Of a DNA stretch of 39,259 bases, positions 23,253 through 30,513 are shown in pieces. Origin of the DNA: a virus. Position 1 is the stretch's first letter, and each line of letters begins with the position of its first letter. Below the pieces are notes generated by a model. That model saw only the letters and a list, made by a program, of their open reading frames with translations. It did no database searches and was not told where the DNA came from. Both the position numbers and the translations under genes were made by a program. The stretch is taken from IMG/VR virus record IMGVR_UViG_3300036761_001873, positions 1-39,259 of that record. One strand, given 5' to 3'.

Positions 23253-23270
23253 AGGACGTTTGTGCGTCCT
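23253..23270 (+). other. small hairpin in the 100-bp gap before the nuclease gene
   Basis: AGGACG (23253-23258) and CGTCCT (23265-23270) pair perfectly around a 6-nt loop. It lies between the ribbon-helix-helix gene and a possible leader peptide. It could be a readthrough terminator, an attenuator or a repressor site; there is no T-run. Confidence 0.35.
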
Positions 23271-23290
23271 CCGAGCAAAAGGTGTTACAA

Positions 23291-23341
23291 ATGAAGTTCT
23301 TACTGGATAGTATTTATAGCTTACCGGAGGCTGCCCTATGA
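23291..23341 (+). CDS. possible 16-residue leader peptide
   Basis: AAGGTG six bases before ATG 23291 opens a frame for MKFLLDSIYSLPEAAL, whose TGA overlaps the ATG of the nuclease gene. The nuclease gene has its own GGAGG. It may only be the tail of a longer overlapping frame and could be chance. Confidence 0.25.
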   Translation: MKFLLDSIYSLPEAAL

Positions 23342-23958
23342 GCCGCTTCCATGACGAGTTTTTCAAATCGAAAGGGACAGATCATGATAACTTATTGATT
23401 AAGTGCCTTTCAGAAGAGAATTTGAGAAAAATATCGGGCGATATACCTCTACTCGAGTTTCCAAAAAAAGCGCAAGTTCTCATTTACGATCGTTGGGGTA
23501 AGAAAGATGTTGCATGGATGATAGGAGCGGGATCGAATTGGGCCGAGCGTGATCGCCAAAAAATATTGGAACATGGTCAATCAATTGATCTGATCTCAAC
23601 TGATGTAACGAACGACGTAAATTATGAGACCGAGATCATTTGCCGAAATGGAAATTTCATCATAGGATATGCGGATTTATTAATTTCCATATCCCAAAAA
23701 GCGGAGGTAAATGCGGAATTTCAAGAATTTAAATTTAATGAATATTATGAAAGTGCGTTTTATACTTTGGTTGAGGTAAAACCAAAGTTAAACGATATCG
23801 GTGCGGCAATTCGCCAATTAAAAACATATCATCATATACTAAAGATGAAATATCAAAATCTTTCGATGGTTATTGTCTCTGGCGAAAATGTTCCTGAGAA
23901 CACACAAAATTTTCTGGAGCATGAAAAAATCAGAGTGTTGGAGAGTTCTGAGTTATGA
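23338..23958 (+). CDS. PD-(D/E)XK-type nuclease
   Basis: A 206-residue protein with GGAGG seven bases before the ATG. The middle shows a nuclease core: the strand IICRNGNFIIGYADLLI with D113, then FYTLVEVKP with E146-V-K148, then a helix (AAIRQLKTYHHILKMKY) and the strand LSMVIVSG. The D...ExK spacing and the following Gln-containing helix fit RecB/Cas4-like members of the family. It directly precedes the primase-helicase and overlaps it by four bases, so it probably processes viral or host DNA during replication or recombination. The DNA is AT-rich here. Confidence 0.65.
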   Translation: MSRFHDEFFKSKGTDHDNLLIKCLSEENLRKISGDIPLLEFPKKAQVLIYDRWGKKDVAWMIGAGSNWAERDRQKILEHGQSIDLISTDVTNDVNYETEIICRNGNFIIGYADLLISISQKAEVNAEFQEFKFNEYYESAFYTLVEVKPKLNDIGAAIRQLKTYHHILKMKYQNLSMVIVSGENVPENTQNFLEHEKIRVLESSEL

Positions 23959-26852
23959 GTGCTCTATCATTCTTTTTTACGTCAGGGGATATAATTGAAC
24001 TCCGGGCACTTGGAAAAACGAAGGGGGTCGTACAAAGCGGATATTATAAAGATCTTAAAAAATTTGAGGATACAATTGGCATTCTCGATAAAACCGGTGA
24101 GCATAAAGGAATTTATTTCGTTCTTAATAAAATAAATCCGGCCCTCTATGCTCGGCGGCCTGATTCTTTATCGACCCCAAAAGATGGAATCGCCACTACA
24201 TCAGACGCCGACATAGAAAGAAGGCGCTGGTTGCCAATCGATTTTGATCCGAAGAGACCTTCTGATATTTCTTCGACAGATGAAGAGCACGAGGCAGCGA
24301 TAGAAAGGGCAAAAGAAGTCCGAGATCATTTGAGATCTCTTGGGTGGCCAGATCCAGTTTTAGCAGACAGCGGAAATGGTGCTCATCTTCTTTATGCTAT
24401 CGACCTACCAAATAATGAAAGCGCATCCGAGAGCGTTGAACTTGTATTAAAGGCACTCAACGCGATATTCAGTGATGAAAAAATTGAAATCGATACTGCT
24501 AACTTCAATGCTGCGCGGATATGGAAAGCCTACGGCACCATAACCAGAAAAGGTGGCAATATTCCTGAACGACCATGGAGGAGATCCGCCCTTTTAGAAA
24601 TTCCTGCCGAAATACGGGCGGTGCCCGAAGAGCTTCTTGCTGGGATTGGATGGGGATTCAGGCAAAAAGAACAAGAAGAAAGATATGAACGCCCTCTGGG
24701 GAAGATCGATCTTGAGCAATGGTTAGCTTCGCATGGAATCGATATACTCCGAAGCAAACTGGCTAAGGGCGGAGGCGGGCGAATTTATGTTTTAGAGAAA
24801 TGCCCCTGGGATTCATCGCATGTGGATCGATCCGCATGGGCGATACAATTCAATTCAGGCGCGATTGCGGCAGGCTGCAAGCACAAGAGCTGCATTAACA
24901 AGGGCTGGAGAGATTTAAGAGAATTATATGAACCGTCATATAAAAGAAAAGTGCGAGAACCAATTAAAGAAAGTCCGCGCCGAGAAGAGAAACCACATCC
25001 AGAAATATCATTTGAAGATGTTACTGATCAAAAGCTAATAACCAAAGGCCCAAAGGCGGGAGAATACGAAGCACAATTTAACGCCGACAAAGCGGCGGAT
25101 GCTGTAATAAATGCGTTTAGTATTGTTTCGACACCAGACGAAAAGATATGGGTTTATGAGAACGGATATTATAGAAATGACGGAAAATTAATGATAGATA
25201 GAATACTCGACCGCACTGCCGGAAAGCTCTATACCATTAATGCATCGAAGGAAACCCAAAAGAAGATCTTCCTCCGCACAATGGAAGATTTTACAATTTT
25301 CGATCAGAACCCATATTTGTTGTGTATAAAGAACGGGGTGGTAGATCTCCTAACAGTCGGATTCCTAGAACATTCACCGAGTTATTACCTGACCTCATCA
25401 TGTCCTGTGACTTATGATCCAGAAGCGAGGCCAACCGAATTTATAAAGTTTTTAAAAGAATCGTGCTCTAATGATGATGACAGGCTTACGCTTATTGACT
25501 GGATAGTAGCATGCGCCTGCCTGACGGAATTCGAATACTTATTATTCTTGACGGGGCATGGTAGCAATGGCAAGCATGTCTATGAGGCCATCTTACAGGC
25601 TTTCTTTGGATCGGATGTCACCGAAGCTATCAGCCTGGAAGAATTGATGAACTCACGTTTTGCAATGGGCTATCTTCGCCGAGCACGAATTTGTATTTCC
25701 TCCGAGACCAATCCAAACAAGACAAAGACTGAACTCATTAAAAAGATTAGCGGCAATGATTGGCTTTCCTCGGATGTGAAGAACAAGGACCGAGCGAGAT
25801 TCCGGGCATACACCCAACTTATCTTTGATTCAAATTCCATGCCTATCTTTGAGGATACCAGCTATGGGTTCACTCGGAGATTTACGCGGGTGGTAATGCC
25901 TTTCAAGTTCGTTGATATCTTGGATGAAAAAGATCCTCTTCAGAAGAAAGCAGATCGACATTTGCTTAAAAAGCTGACTTCTGACCAGGAGTTAAGCGGT
26001 ATATTGAATCTAATTATATTAAGGGCAAAATATATAGCACTCGATAGAAAAATTCACAGAGTGGGCGATGACTTTGAACGCTATGAAGAGCAGAGCTATT
26101 CGGTTTCGGATTTTATTGAGAAGTTTATAGAATTTGATCCTCTATGTAGAGACATTAATAAGTGGCAGGCATCATCGGATTTCATATTTTCAAAATTTGA
26201 GGAATATACTAAATACGTTATTGGAGCGAAGGTTAGCAGGAAAAAGTTCTCCTTTATCCTCGGAAAGGAAAATGGCGAAGCTTCAAGAACTGTAAGACCG
26301 AACAACGCTCTAAATCTTCCTGTTAGAGGATTTAGAGGCTTATTATTCGATGAAATCACCTTTGACACATTTATGGCGGCAATAAAGACCCATTATAGTA
26401 CTTGTAACGATAGTACCGATCTTGTAACGATCTTGAAAGAGGATAGTTACACTAACAGTAAGGACATTGTAACGAATGTAACGATATACAAGCAATTATT
26501 GAAAGCTCTGAATAATCATGATAACATCATTGTAGTAAAAGAGAGTTTGACTGGGGTCGTTACAAAAAATCTAGTTGAGCCAGACGATGTCGAAAAATCA
26601 GACACTGTAAACACCGTTTCCGATGCGTTACAACCTAATGAAAAACAGTTACAGCCGAGCGTTTTGGGTACGTTACAGCCAACCCATCATTATGCTGATG
26701 ATGGCCGGGACCTAGACGAAGACGGTGAATGGGAAGATTGTGAGTATTGCGACCTCCCATTACCACCCTCCCAGCAGAATAATAAAAATGGATGGATATT
26801 TTGTTCTGATTGTCTTAAAGTGTGGTTGAAACGACAGAACGTGGAGGAATAG
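23955..26852 (+). CDS. primase-helicase: archaeo-eukaryotic primase plus SF3 (D5-like) helicase
   Basis: A 965-residue replication protein. Primase domain: D96-F-D98 in LPIDFDPKRP, then SGNGAHLLY with H144, then NFNAARIWKAYGT, the AEP motifs. A middle zinc-like part follows (CPWDSSHVDRS, GCKHKSC). Helicase domain: a D5_N-like stretch (YLLCIKNGVVDL), P-loop GHGSNGKH (534-541), an acidic motif in CISSETN and the polar FDSNSMP (about 624-630). The last residue of the P-loop is His where Ser or Thr is usual. The end has C929-x2-C932 and C950-x2-C953. It should start and unwind viral DNA. An iteron-like cluster lies in its last quarter. Confidence 0.88.
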   Translation: MSALSFFFTSGDIIELRALGKTKGVVQSGYYKDLKKFEDTIGILDKTGEHKGIYFVLNKINPALYARRPDSLSTPKDGIATTSDADIERRRWLPIDFDPKRPSDISSTDEEHEAAIERAKEVRDHLRSLGWPDPVLADSGNGAHLLYAIDLPNNESASESVELVLKALNAIFSDEKIEIDTANFNAARIWKAYGTITRKGGNIPERPWRRSALLEIPAEIRAVPEELLAGIGWGFRQKEQEERYERPLGKIDLEQWLASHGIDILRSKLAKGGGGRIYVLEKCPWDSSHVDRSAWAIQFNSGAIAAGCKHKSCINKGWRDLRELYEPSYKRKVREPIKESPRREEKPHPEISFEDVTDQKLITKGPKAGEYEAQFNADKAADAVINAFSIVSTPDEKIWVYENGYYRNDGKLMIDRILDRTAGKLYTINASKETQKKIFLRTMEDFTIFDQNPYLLCIKNGVVDLLTVGFLEHSPSYYLTSSCPVTYDPEARPTEFIKFLKESCSNDDDRLTLIDWIVACACLTEFEYLLFLTGHGSNGKHVYEAILQAFFGSDVTEAISLEELMNSRFAMGYLRRARICISSETNPNKTKTELIKKISGNDWLSSDVKNKDRARFRAYTQLIFDSNSMPIFEDTSYGFTRRFTRVVMPFKFVDILDEKDPLQKKADRHLLKKLTSDQELSGILNLIILRAKYIALDRKIHRVGDDFERYEEQSYSVSDFIEKFIEFDPLCRDINKWQASSDFIFSKFEEYTKYVIGAKVSRKKFSFILGKENGEASRTVRPNNALNLPVRGFRGLLFDEITFDTFMAAIKTHYSTCNDSTDLVTILKEDSYTNSKDIVTNVTIYKQLLKALNNHDNIIVVKESLTGVVTKNLVEPDDVEKSDTVNTVSDALQPNEKQLQPSVLGTLQPTHHYADDGRDLDEDGEWEDCEYCDLPLPPSQQNNKNGWIFCSDCLKVWLKRQNVEE
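26402..26678. repeat. iteron-like TTGTAACGAT cluster, candidate replication origin
   Basis: Direct copies: TTGTAACGAT at 26402-26411 and 26422-26431, TTGTAACGA at 26467-26475 and ATGTAACGAT at 26476-26485. Inverted copies: TCGTTACAA at 26557-26565, CGTTACAA at 26626-26633, CGTTACA at 26671-26677, and weaker GTTACA at 26446 and 26648. The first two copies fall in different codon phases (TGT-AAC-GAT and GTA-ACG-ATC), so the repeat is kept as DNA, not as protein. Their place inside the initiator-type gene fits a phage origin. Confidence 0.6.
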
Positions 26853-26854
26853 AA

Positions 26855-27235
26855 ATGCAGGAAGATCAAACAGAACAGGATTTCGGAATCCCAGGCGAAC
26901 CCAGGATGGAATCGGCATCTGAGCCGGAGGGATGGCCATCTAAGTCGGCTTGGAATCGAGTTGAGGCTACAATAACGCAGGCGCCAGACAAACCTGAGAA
27001 TGTGAAGCTAACCGGAGTCAGGAAGACCCTTCGAACCAAAAGCAAAGTCAAGACAACGGGCGATCTCACCCCGCTCCTGAATGCGCTCGCTGTGGAGATT
27101 GAGGAGACTATGGGTCTGCTGGAGATTGCCACTGGCAGAGATCGCAGAACGGATATACTCTGCCGTAAGGTCGGTGCGTCGCTCATGCGGATAGAGAACA
27201 TCAGAGACCGCATCGTTGCGGCTGTGGAGGAATAA
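26855..27235 (+). CDS. early protein, unknown, upstream of the RecA-like gene
   Basis: A 126-residue protein. ATG 26855 follows GGAGG by eight bases; an upstream GTG frame from 26822 overlaps the primase end and lacks a site. The first 80 residues are acidic, low-complexity and then Lys-rich. The last 45 are helical (LLNALAVEIEETMGLLEIA, LCRKVGASLMRIENIRDRIV). It is probably an accessory to the ATPase that follows four bases later. Confidence 0.55.
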   Translation: MQEDQTEQDFGIPGEPRMESASEPEGWPSKSAWNRVEATITQAPDKPENVKLTGVRKTLRTKSKVKTTGDLTPLLNALAVEIEETMGLLEIATGRDRRTDILCRKVGASLMRIENIRDRIVAAVEE

Positions 27236-27239
27236 AAAG

Positions 27240-28316
27240 ATGGCTGCCAAAACAATAACTATAGCACTGCTCCGCCAGGCCCTAGAGGTCCTTATTATGG
27301 GCAGTGGCCAGAGCATATCTGAGGGCATCGACGAGGATGGTCGAAAGAGATTCCTCCTGGATCCTGGAGGTCAGACTTGCGGGATCGAGGATGGCAAATT
27401 GGTCACCTCTGATCCAGCGCTAAGGGATGCACTCATCGAGATCCTAGTCTTCACGGATGCGGCGGATGAGGATGAACCGGTGGAGCCAGCCCGGTTTCTC
27501 AACCAGACGAGCAACTCGGGGGAGGAGGTCAAGGCACCGCCTGAGAACCAAGGGATCCAGGAGGATGCCAAGAAGCCTGCATGGCAGGACTCCCTCTTAG
27601 CAAAGCTCCTGCAGCTCTTTGATTCCGATGTCCTGGAGATCTTCGGGGATACTGGAGTAGGCAAGACGATCTTCTGCCAGGCGGTGGCGGAGGAGGCCAG
27701 CCAGAAGGGCGCCCGGGTAGTCTATATTGACACGGAGAAGAACGTCGGGAGGAAGACCCGGGATAGGCTGGCCAAGCTCCAGGGCTGGAAGGAGCTCCGA
27801 TTCATACCTGGGGAAGGGATAAAGTCTCAGGTCAAGGGGCCAGGGCTCTATTATCTCTATACTCCTTCCCTTCAAGAGCTCAGTACGATCACCCGGAACC
27901 TTCCAGATGCTGATCTGGTCATCATTGATAGCCTGGGCATGCCCGTCTTGGTGAAATACTCTAGGATGAAACAGAACGAACAGGGCCATGTTCTGCAGGA
28001 AATGATCGCCATCAAGGGGGACCTGAAGGAGTGGGCCTATCGGACTGGAGGCCTGGCCATAGACGTGAATCAGCCCGTTTCCGATATGAACAAGACGCCG
28101 CAACAGATCCGGGAGGGGTTATGGCCTTTCGGTGACAAGTCGGGCTTTGCTACAAAGTCAGTTCTTCGATTCTGGAAGATCAAAGATGACGAAGGCAAGA
28201 GCGTCATCGAGGGCAAGATCCACAAGAGCCGGGATTTTGGCAAGGGCACCAAGATTGTCGATATGGAGATCACTAACCAAGGAACAAAGATCAAGATTTT
28301 AGAGGTATCTCAATGA
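27240..28316 (+). CDS. RecA/RadB-like ATPase
   Basis: A 358-residue protein with GGAGG before ATG 27240. The first 110 residues are a variable acidic region. Then comes the RecA fold: Walker A GDTGVGKT (136-143) after DVLEIFG, the strand VVYIDTEKN with the catalytic-type Glu, and Walker B DLVIIDS ending at D230, followed by GMPVLVKYSR and a strand LAIDVNQPV. This is the pattern of archaeal RadA/RadB recombinases and their phage relatives. No helix-hairpin-helix is seen at the amino end, so it is nearer RadB or a phage RecA-like mediator. It probably serves recombination-dependent replication. Confidence 0.78.
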   Translation: MAAKTITIALLRQALEVLIMGSGQSISEGIDEDGRKRFLLDPGGQTCGIEDGKLVTSDPALRDALIEILVFTDAADEDEPVEPARFLNQTSNSGEEVKAPPENQGIQEDAKKPAWQDSLLAKLLQLFDSDVLEIFGDTGVGKTIFCQAVAEEASQKGARVVYIDTEKNVGRKTRDRLAKLQGWKELRFIPGEGIKSQVKGPGLYYLYTPSLQELSTITRNLPDADLVIIDSLGMPVLVKYSRMKQNEQGHVLQEMIAIKGDLKEWAYRTGGLAIDVNQPVSDMNKTPQQIREGLWPFGDKSGFATKSVLRFWKIKDDEGKSVIEGKIHKSRDFGKGTKIVDMEITNQGTKIKILEVSQ

Positions 28317-28390
28317 GGAGGAGGATTACTCAGATCCGTCGCTCCCTCTCCGATATCCGGCTTGAGGGGCTGCGAGGAAGGAAACCATAA
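28313..28390 (+). CDS. 25-residue basic microprotein
   Basis: ATG at 28313 overlaps the RecA-like stop (ATGA) and TAA at 28388-28390 shares a base with the next ATG (TAATG). The peptide is Arg-rich (RRRITQIRRSLSDIRLEGLR). The perfect overlaps on both sides suggest a translated coupling peptide. Function is unknown. Confidence 0.45.
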   Translation: MRRRITQIRRSLSDIRLEGLRGRKP

Positions 28391-28587
28391 TGCTCTACAA
28401 CTGTACTACATGTACCCGGTCTTTGGGGATATTCATGATCGGGGGCATCCATAAGGTCAGGTGCTCGCCCACGGGTCTACGAGACTTGCCTCTCACTGTA
28501 TGTAGCGGCTGGGCTGGCTATGATGACGAGCTGCTGTTTTGGCCGCCAGTAATCGAGACTGATATTGCGAAATGGAGGTGCAGATGA
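28390..28587 (+). CDS. small Cys-containing protein, unknown
   Basis: A 65-residue protein, start coupled to the previous stop, with GGAAGG upstream. It begins with C-x2-C (YNCTTCTRSL) and has further cysteines in KVRCSPTG, TVCSGWAGY and WRCR, so metal binding is likely. It overlaps the winged-helix gene by four bases. No family is recognised. Confidence 0.5.
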   Translation: MLYNCTTCTRSLGIFMIGGIHKVRCSPTGLRDLPLTVCSGWAGYDDELLFWPPVIETDIAKWRCR

Positions 28588-28820
28588 AGATCAGAGAGTA
28601 TCTTGAAAATAGTCAAAAGTACAATCAATGCCTGGCAACTCAAGCAAACTGGGAGAAGGTAATCGGTTTGCTGGAGGCTCACGGCCCGATGACGGTAAGG
28701 GCAATTTCTAAAGCGACTGGGTGGGAGATGTCAAAAACTCAATCCATCATGCAGCGGATGAAAACGGTAGGTCTCATAGAACCTCAGAGAGGTTGGAAAA
28801 TTTCCAAGAGATTAGATTAA
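28584..28820 (+). CDS. winged helix-turn-helix protein
   Basis: A 78-residue protein. The start is ATG 28584, just behind GGAGGTG; ATG 28572 lies upstream of that site. The sequence is a compact winged helix: WEKVIGLLEAHGPMTVRAIS, KATGWEMSKTQSIMQRMKTV, then the wing GLIEPQRGWKISKR. This resembles MarR/ArsR-type regulators. As the last gene of the replication operon, it may control the switch to late expression from the promoter region that follows. Confidence 0.7.
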   Translation: MKIREYLENSQKYNQCLATQANWEKVIGLLEAHGPMTVRAISKATGWEMSKTQSIMQRMKTVGLIEPQRGWKISKRLD

Positions 28821-28840
28821 TCTATATTGTTTACCAAGAA

Positions 28841-28866
28841 GATAAATATGATGAGATATAACTTAA
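28841..28866 (+). promoter_or_regulatory. possible promoter, AT-rich TATA-like stretch
   Basis: The 49 bases after the winged-helix gene hold ATAAATAT (28842-28849) and GATATAACTTAA (28855-28866), either of which could be a TATA box for the zinc-protein gene or for late transcription. The sequence contrasts with the GC-rich DNA on both sides. Confidence 0.35.
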
Positions 28867-28869
28867 TGG

Positions 28870-29175
28870 GTGTCGAGCGAACCTAGGGACCTTGGGCCGT
28901 CTTCTCAAGCCGTATCTGGTCCTATGGTGGACCAGGGGCACGGAATCCAAGGGGAGACTGTCGAAGATTGCCGGTGCAATTTCTGTCTTTGTGGAAAGGA
29001 GATATCTCATGTTAATGTTGGGACAGACTTTCGCCCCCTCGAGATATCTCCTTCCTGGCCGGTGGCTTACCATAAGCCCTGCGGCCTGATGGGTGATATG
29101 GGCGGCTTGGAGAGGCCGGTGGTATGCCCACATTGTGGATGGCGGAGAAAGGCCCGGAAAGCTCGGAAATCATAG
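28870..29175 (+). CDS. zinc-binding protein, unknown
   Basis: Up to 101 residues from GTG 28870; ATG 28924 would give 83 residues. The start is uncertain because neither has a strong ribosome site. Cysteines and His form a treble-clef-like set: CRCNFCLCGKEIS, then YHKPCGLM, then VVCPHCGWRRK. The end is basic. It may bind DNA next to the packaging region. Two copies of the palindrome GAGATATCTC occur inside it (28999 and 29041). Confidence 0.55.
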   Translation: MSSEPRDLGPSSQAVSGPMVDQGHGIQGETVEDCRCNFCLCGKEISHVNVGTDFRPLEISPSWPVAYHKPCGLMGDMGGLERPVVCPHCGWRRKARKARKS

Positions 29176-29190
29176 TCACAGGCCGTGACC

Positions 29191-29206
29191 CGGATCTGCA
29201 GATCCG
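29191..29206. repeat. 16-bp perfect palindrome before the small terminase gene
   Basis: CGGATCTGCAGATCCG is its own reverse complement. It lies in the 146-bp gap 29176-29321, which has no convincing gene, 31 bases before a 13-bp inverted repeat. A protein-binding or packaging role is possible. Confidence 0.55.
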
Positions 29207-29236
29207 AAGGGCCTTCTCGCCAGCATCAACACCAAG

Positions 29237-29288
29237 CGGGCCGGGTTGTTTTGATCCCTCCTACATCCAAGATATACAACCCGGCCCG
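29237..29288. promoter_or_regulatory. 13-bp perfect inverted repeat, candidate packaging or late-control site
   Basis: CGGGCCGGGTTGT (29237-29249) and ACAACCCGGCCCG (29276-29288) are exact inverted copies around a 26-bp spacer. A TATA-like AAGATATAC lies at the spacer/right-arm border, about 45 bases before the terminase start codon. It could be a hairpin terminator, an operator over the late promoter, or part of a cos/pac site. Confidence 0.5.
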
Positions 29289-29321
29289 GATTCCTCTCAA
29301 GATTATAAGGATTGATTTCAT

Positions 29322-29771
29322 GTGCCCCCTAAATGTACTATTTGCTGTCATAAAAAACGATGTGCGATAGATCAATATATCGTTGATGGTGAAACATCGC
29401 GAAACATCGCGAAACAGTTCAAGGTTGGTTATTCGTCGGTCGAACGACATATTAAAGCGGGCCATGTCTCAGAACCAATAAAGGCAGCCGAACGCGAAAA
29501 ACTGATCAAACAAGGTAAAACACTTCATGAACGACTCCGGGATGCTCAGGATATTTGCCTGGAGGCTGCCCTACAAGCTAAGGCGGATGATCTTCGGGCC
29601 TTTGGCGGTTGTATGGCGGCCATGATGAAAGGGCTAGATATCGAAGCCAAGATAACTATACCGGAAAATAGGAATGTCAATCTCACTATCACAGATGGGA
29701 CAGATATCGATGCCCGCCTGGAGTTGCTCGCAGAAAGACGAAAGGCAAGAAGAGATCCAACTAATTCATGA
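29322..29771 (+). CDS. terS: terminase small subunit
   Basis: A 149-residue protein from GTG 29322 with an upstream AAGGA. It starts with a CTICCHKKRC knuckle, then a helix-turn-helix at about residues 15-45 (AIDQYIVDGETSRNIAKQF, KVGYSSVERHIKAGH), a helical middle (KTLHERLRDAQDICLEAALQ) that would oligomerise, and a short end. DNA recognition by a HTH at the start and position directly before the large subunit make this TerS, which selects viral DNA for packaging. The large subunit gene begins inside its end. Confidence 0.72.
   Translation: MPPKCTICCHKKRCAIDQYIVDGETSRNIAKQFKVGYSSVERHIKAGHVSEPIKAAEREKLIKQGKTLHERLRDAQDICLEAALQAKADDLRAFGGCMAAMMKGLDIEAKITIPENRNVNLTITDGTDIDARLELLAERRKARRDPTNS
29391..29416 (+). 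repeat. 10-bp tandem repeat inside the small terminase gene
   Basis: GAAACATCGC occurs twice in a row and is followed by GAAACA. As 10 is not a multiple of 3, the copies are read in different phases, so the match is at DNA level. It lies in the codons for the HTH. Some phages keep their pac site inside terS, which makes this a second candidate recognition site. Confidence 0.5.
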
Positions 29772-30513
29772 TATTTACCGGGAGACTCCTTCTCTTTGGG
29801 TTGAAGACACTTTCGGCATCACTTTAGATTTTTGGCAAGCTCAGATGTTAGATAGCCAAAAGAATCGAATCTGTCTTAACATCCACCGCCAGGGGGGGAA
29901 GAGCTTCATGTCCTCCTTGATGTGCTTGCACCGTGCCCTTTTCTATCCTAAAAGTCTCAGTTTGATTGTCGCTCCAGCCCTCACCCAGAGCCAAGAGAAC
30001 TTTGGAAAGATCAGAGACCTTATAGACCAGCTCCCATCTAGGCCCATCTTTGATGAATCTACAAAGCTCCGCTTAAGGCTAGATTCAGGATCAAGGATAT
30101 TATGTTTGCCGGGTGGCACTAAAGGGAGAACTATCAGAGGATTCTCCAGGCCGGATGTCATAGTCGAAGATGAAAGCGCCCAGTGCCCAGACGAGCTCTA
30201 CGAGAGCCTCACGCCCATGATGGCAGTACATCCATCATGTAAGTTTATCCTTTGCTCTACTCCATTTGGTCAGCGGGGGCATTTCTACAAGACATGGATA
30301 GAGGGCGGCCCAGAATGGCTCAAGCTCCGGGTGGTGGCTAAGGAATGTAGCCGGATCTCACAAGAATTCCTAGATGAAGAAAAGATACGACATGGCCCCT
30401 TCGTATTTGCGCAGGAATACGAGGGTGAATTTGTGGCCTCGGAAACGCAGCTTATCAGCCATGAATCGATTATGAAAGCGATGGATAGCAGTATTCCTCT
30501 TATTGAAATATGA
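29710..30513 (+). CDS. terL: terminase large subunit, ATPase part
   Basis: A product of about 267 residues. The start is uncertain: ATG 29710 is chosen, with ATGs at 29674 and 29695 also in frame, all overlapping terS. ATPase motifs are clear: WQAQMLDSQ adenine-type region, Walker A RQGGKS (60-65), and Walker B DVIVEDES with E155 as catalytic Glu. The motor coupling motif region CKFILCSTPFGQRG follows. The frame ends with TGA before the nuclease domain, which is encoded by the next gene. It powers DNA translocation into the head. Confidence 0.85.
   Translation: MPAWSCSQKDERQEEIQLIHDIYRETPSLWVEDTFGITLDFWQAQMLDSQKNRICLNIHRQGGKSFMSSLMCLHRALFYPKSLSLIVAPALTQSQENFGKIRDLIDQLPSRPIFDESTKLRLRLDSGSRILCLPGGTKGRTIRGFSRPDVIVEDESAQCPDELYESLTPMMAVHPSCKFILCSTPFGQRGHFYKTWIEGGPEWLKLRVVAKECSRISQEFLDEEKIRHGPFVFAQEYEGEFVASETQLISHESIMKAMDSSIPLIEI

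Noticed and set aside
23009-23341. 110-codon frame with a good GGGGAGG site, MASEAQEREESADMSAG...
   Set aside because: It overlaps the whole ribbon-helix-helix gene in another frame and its second half is composition-driven. Its first 30 codons could be a short real product, so it is kept in mind but not called.
29124-29370. 63- and 61-codon frames across the gap before terS
   Set aside because: They run through the palindrome and inverted repeat, overlap the zinc protein end or terS start, and have low-complexity Pro/Ser sequence.
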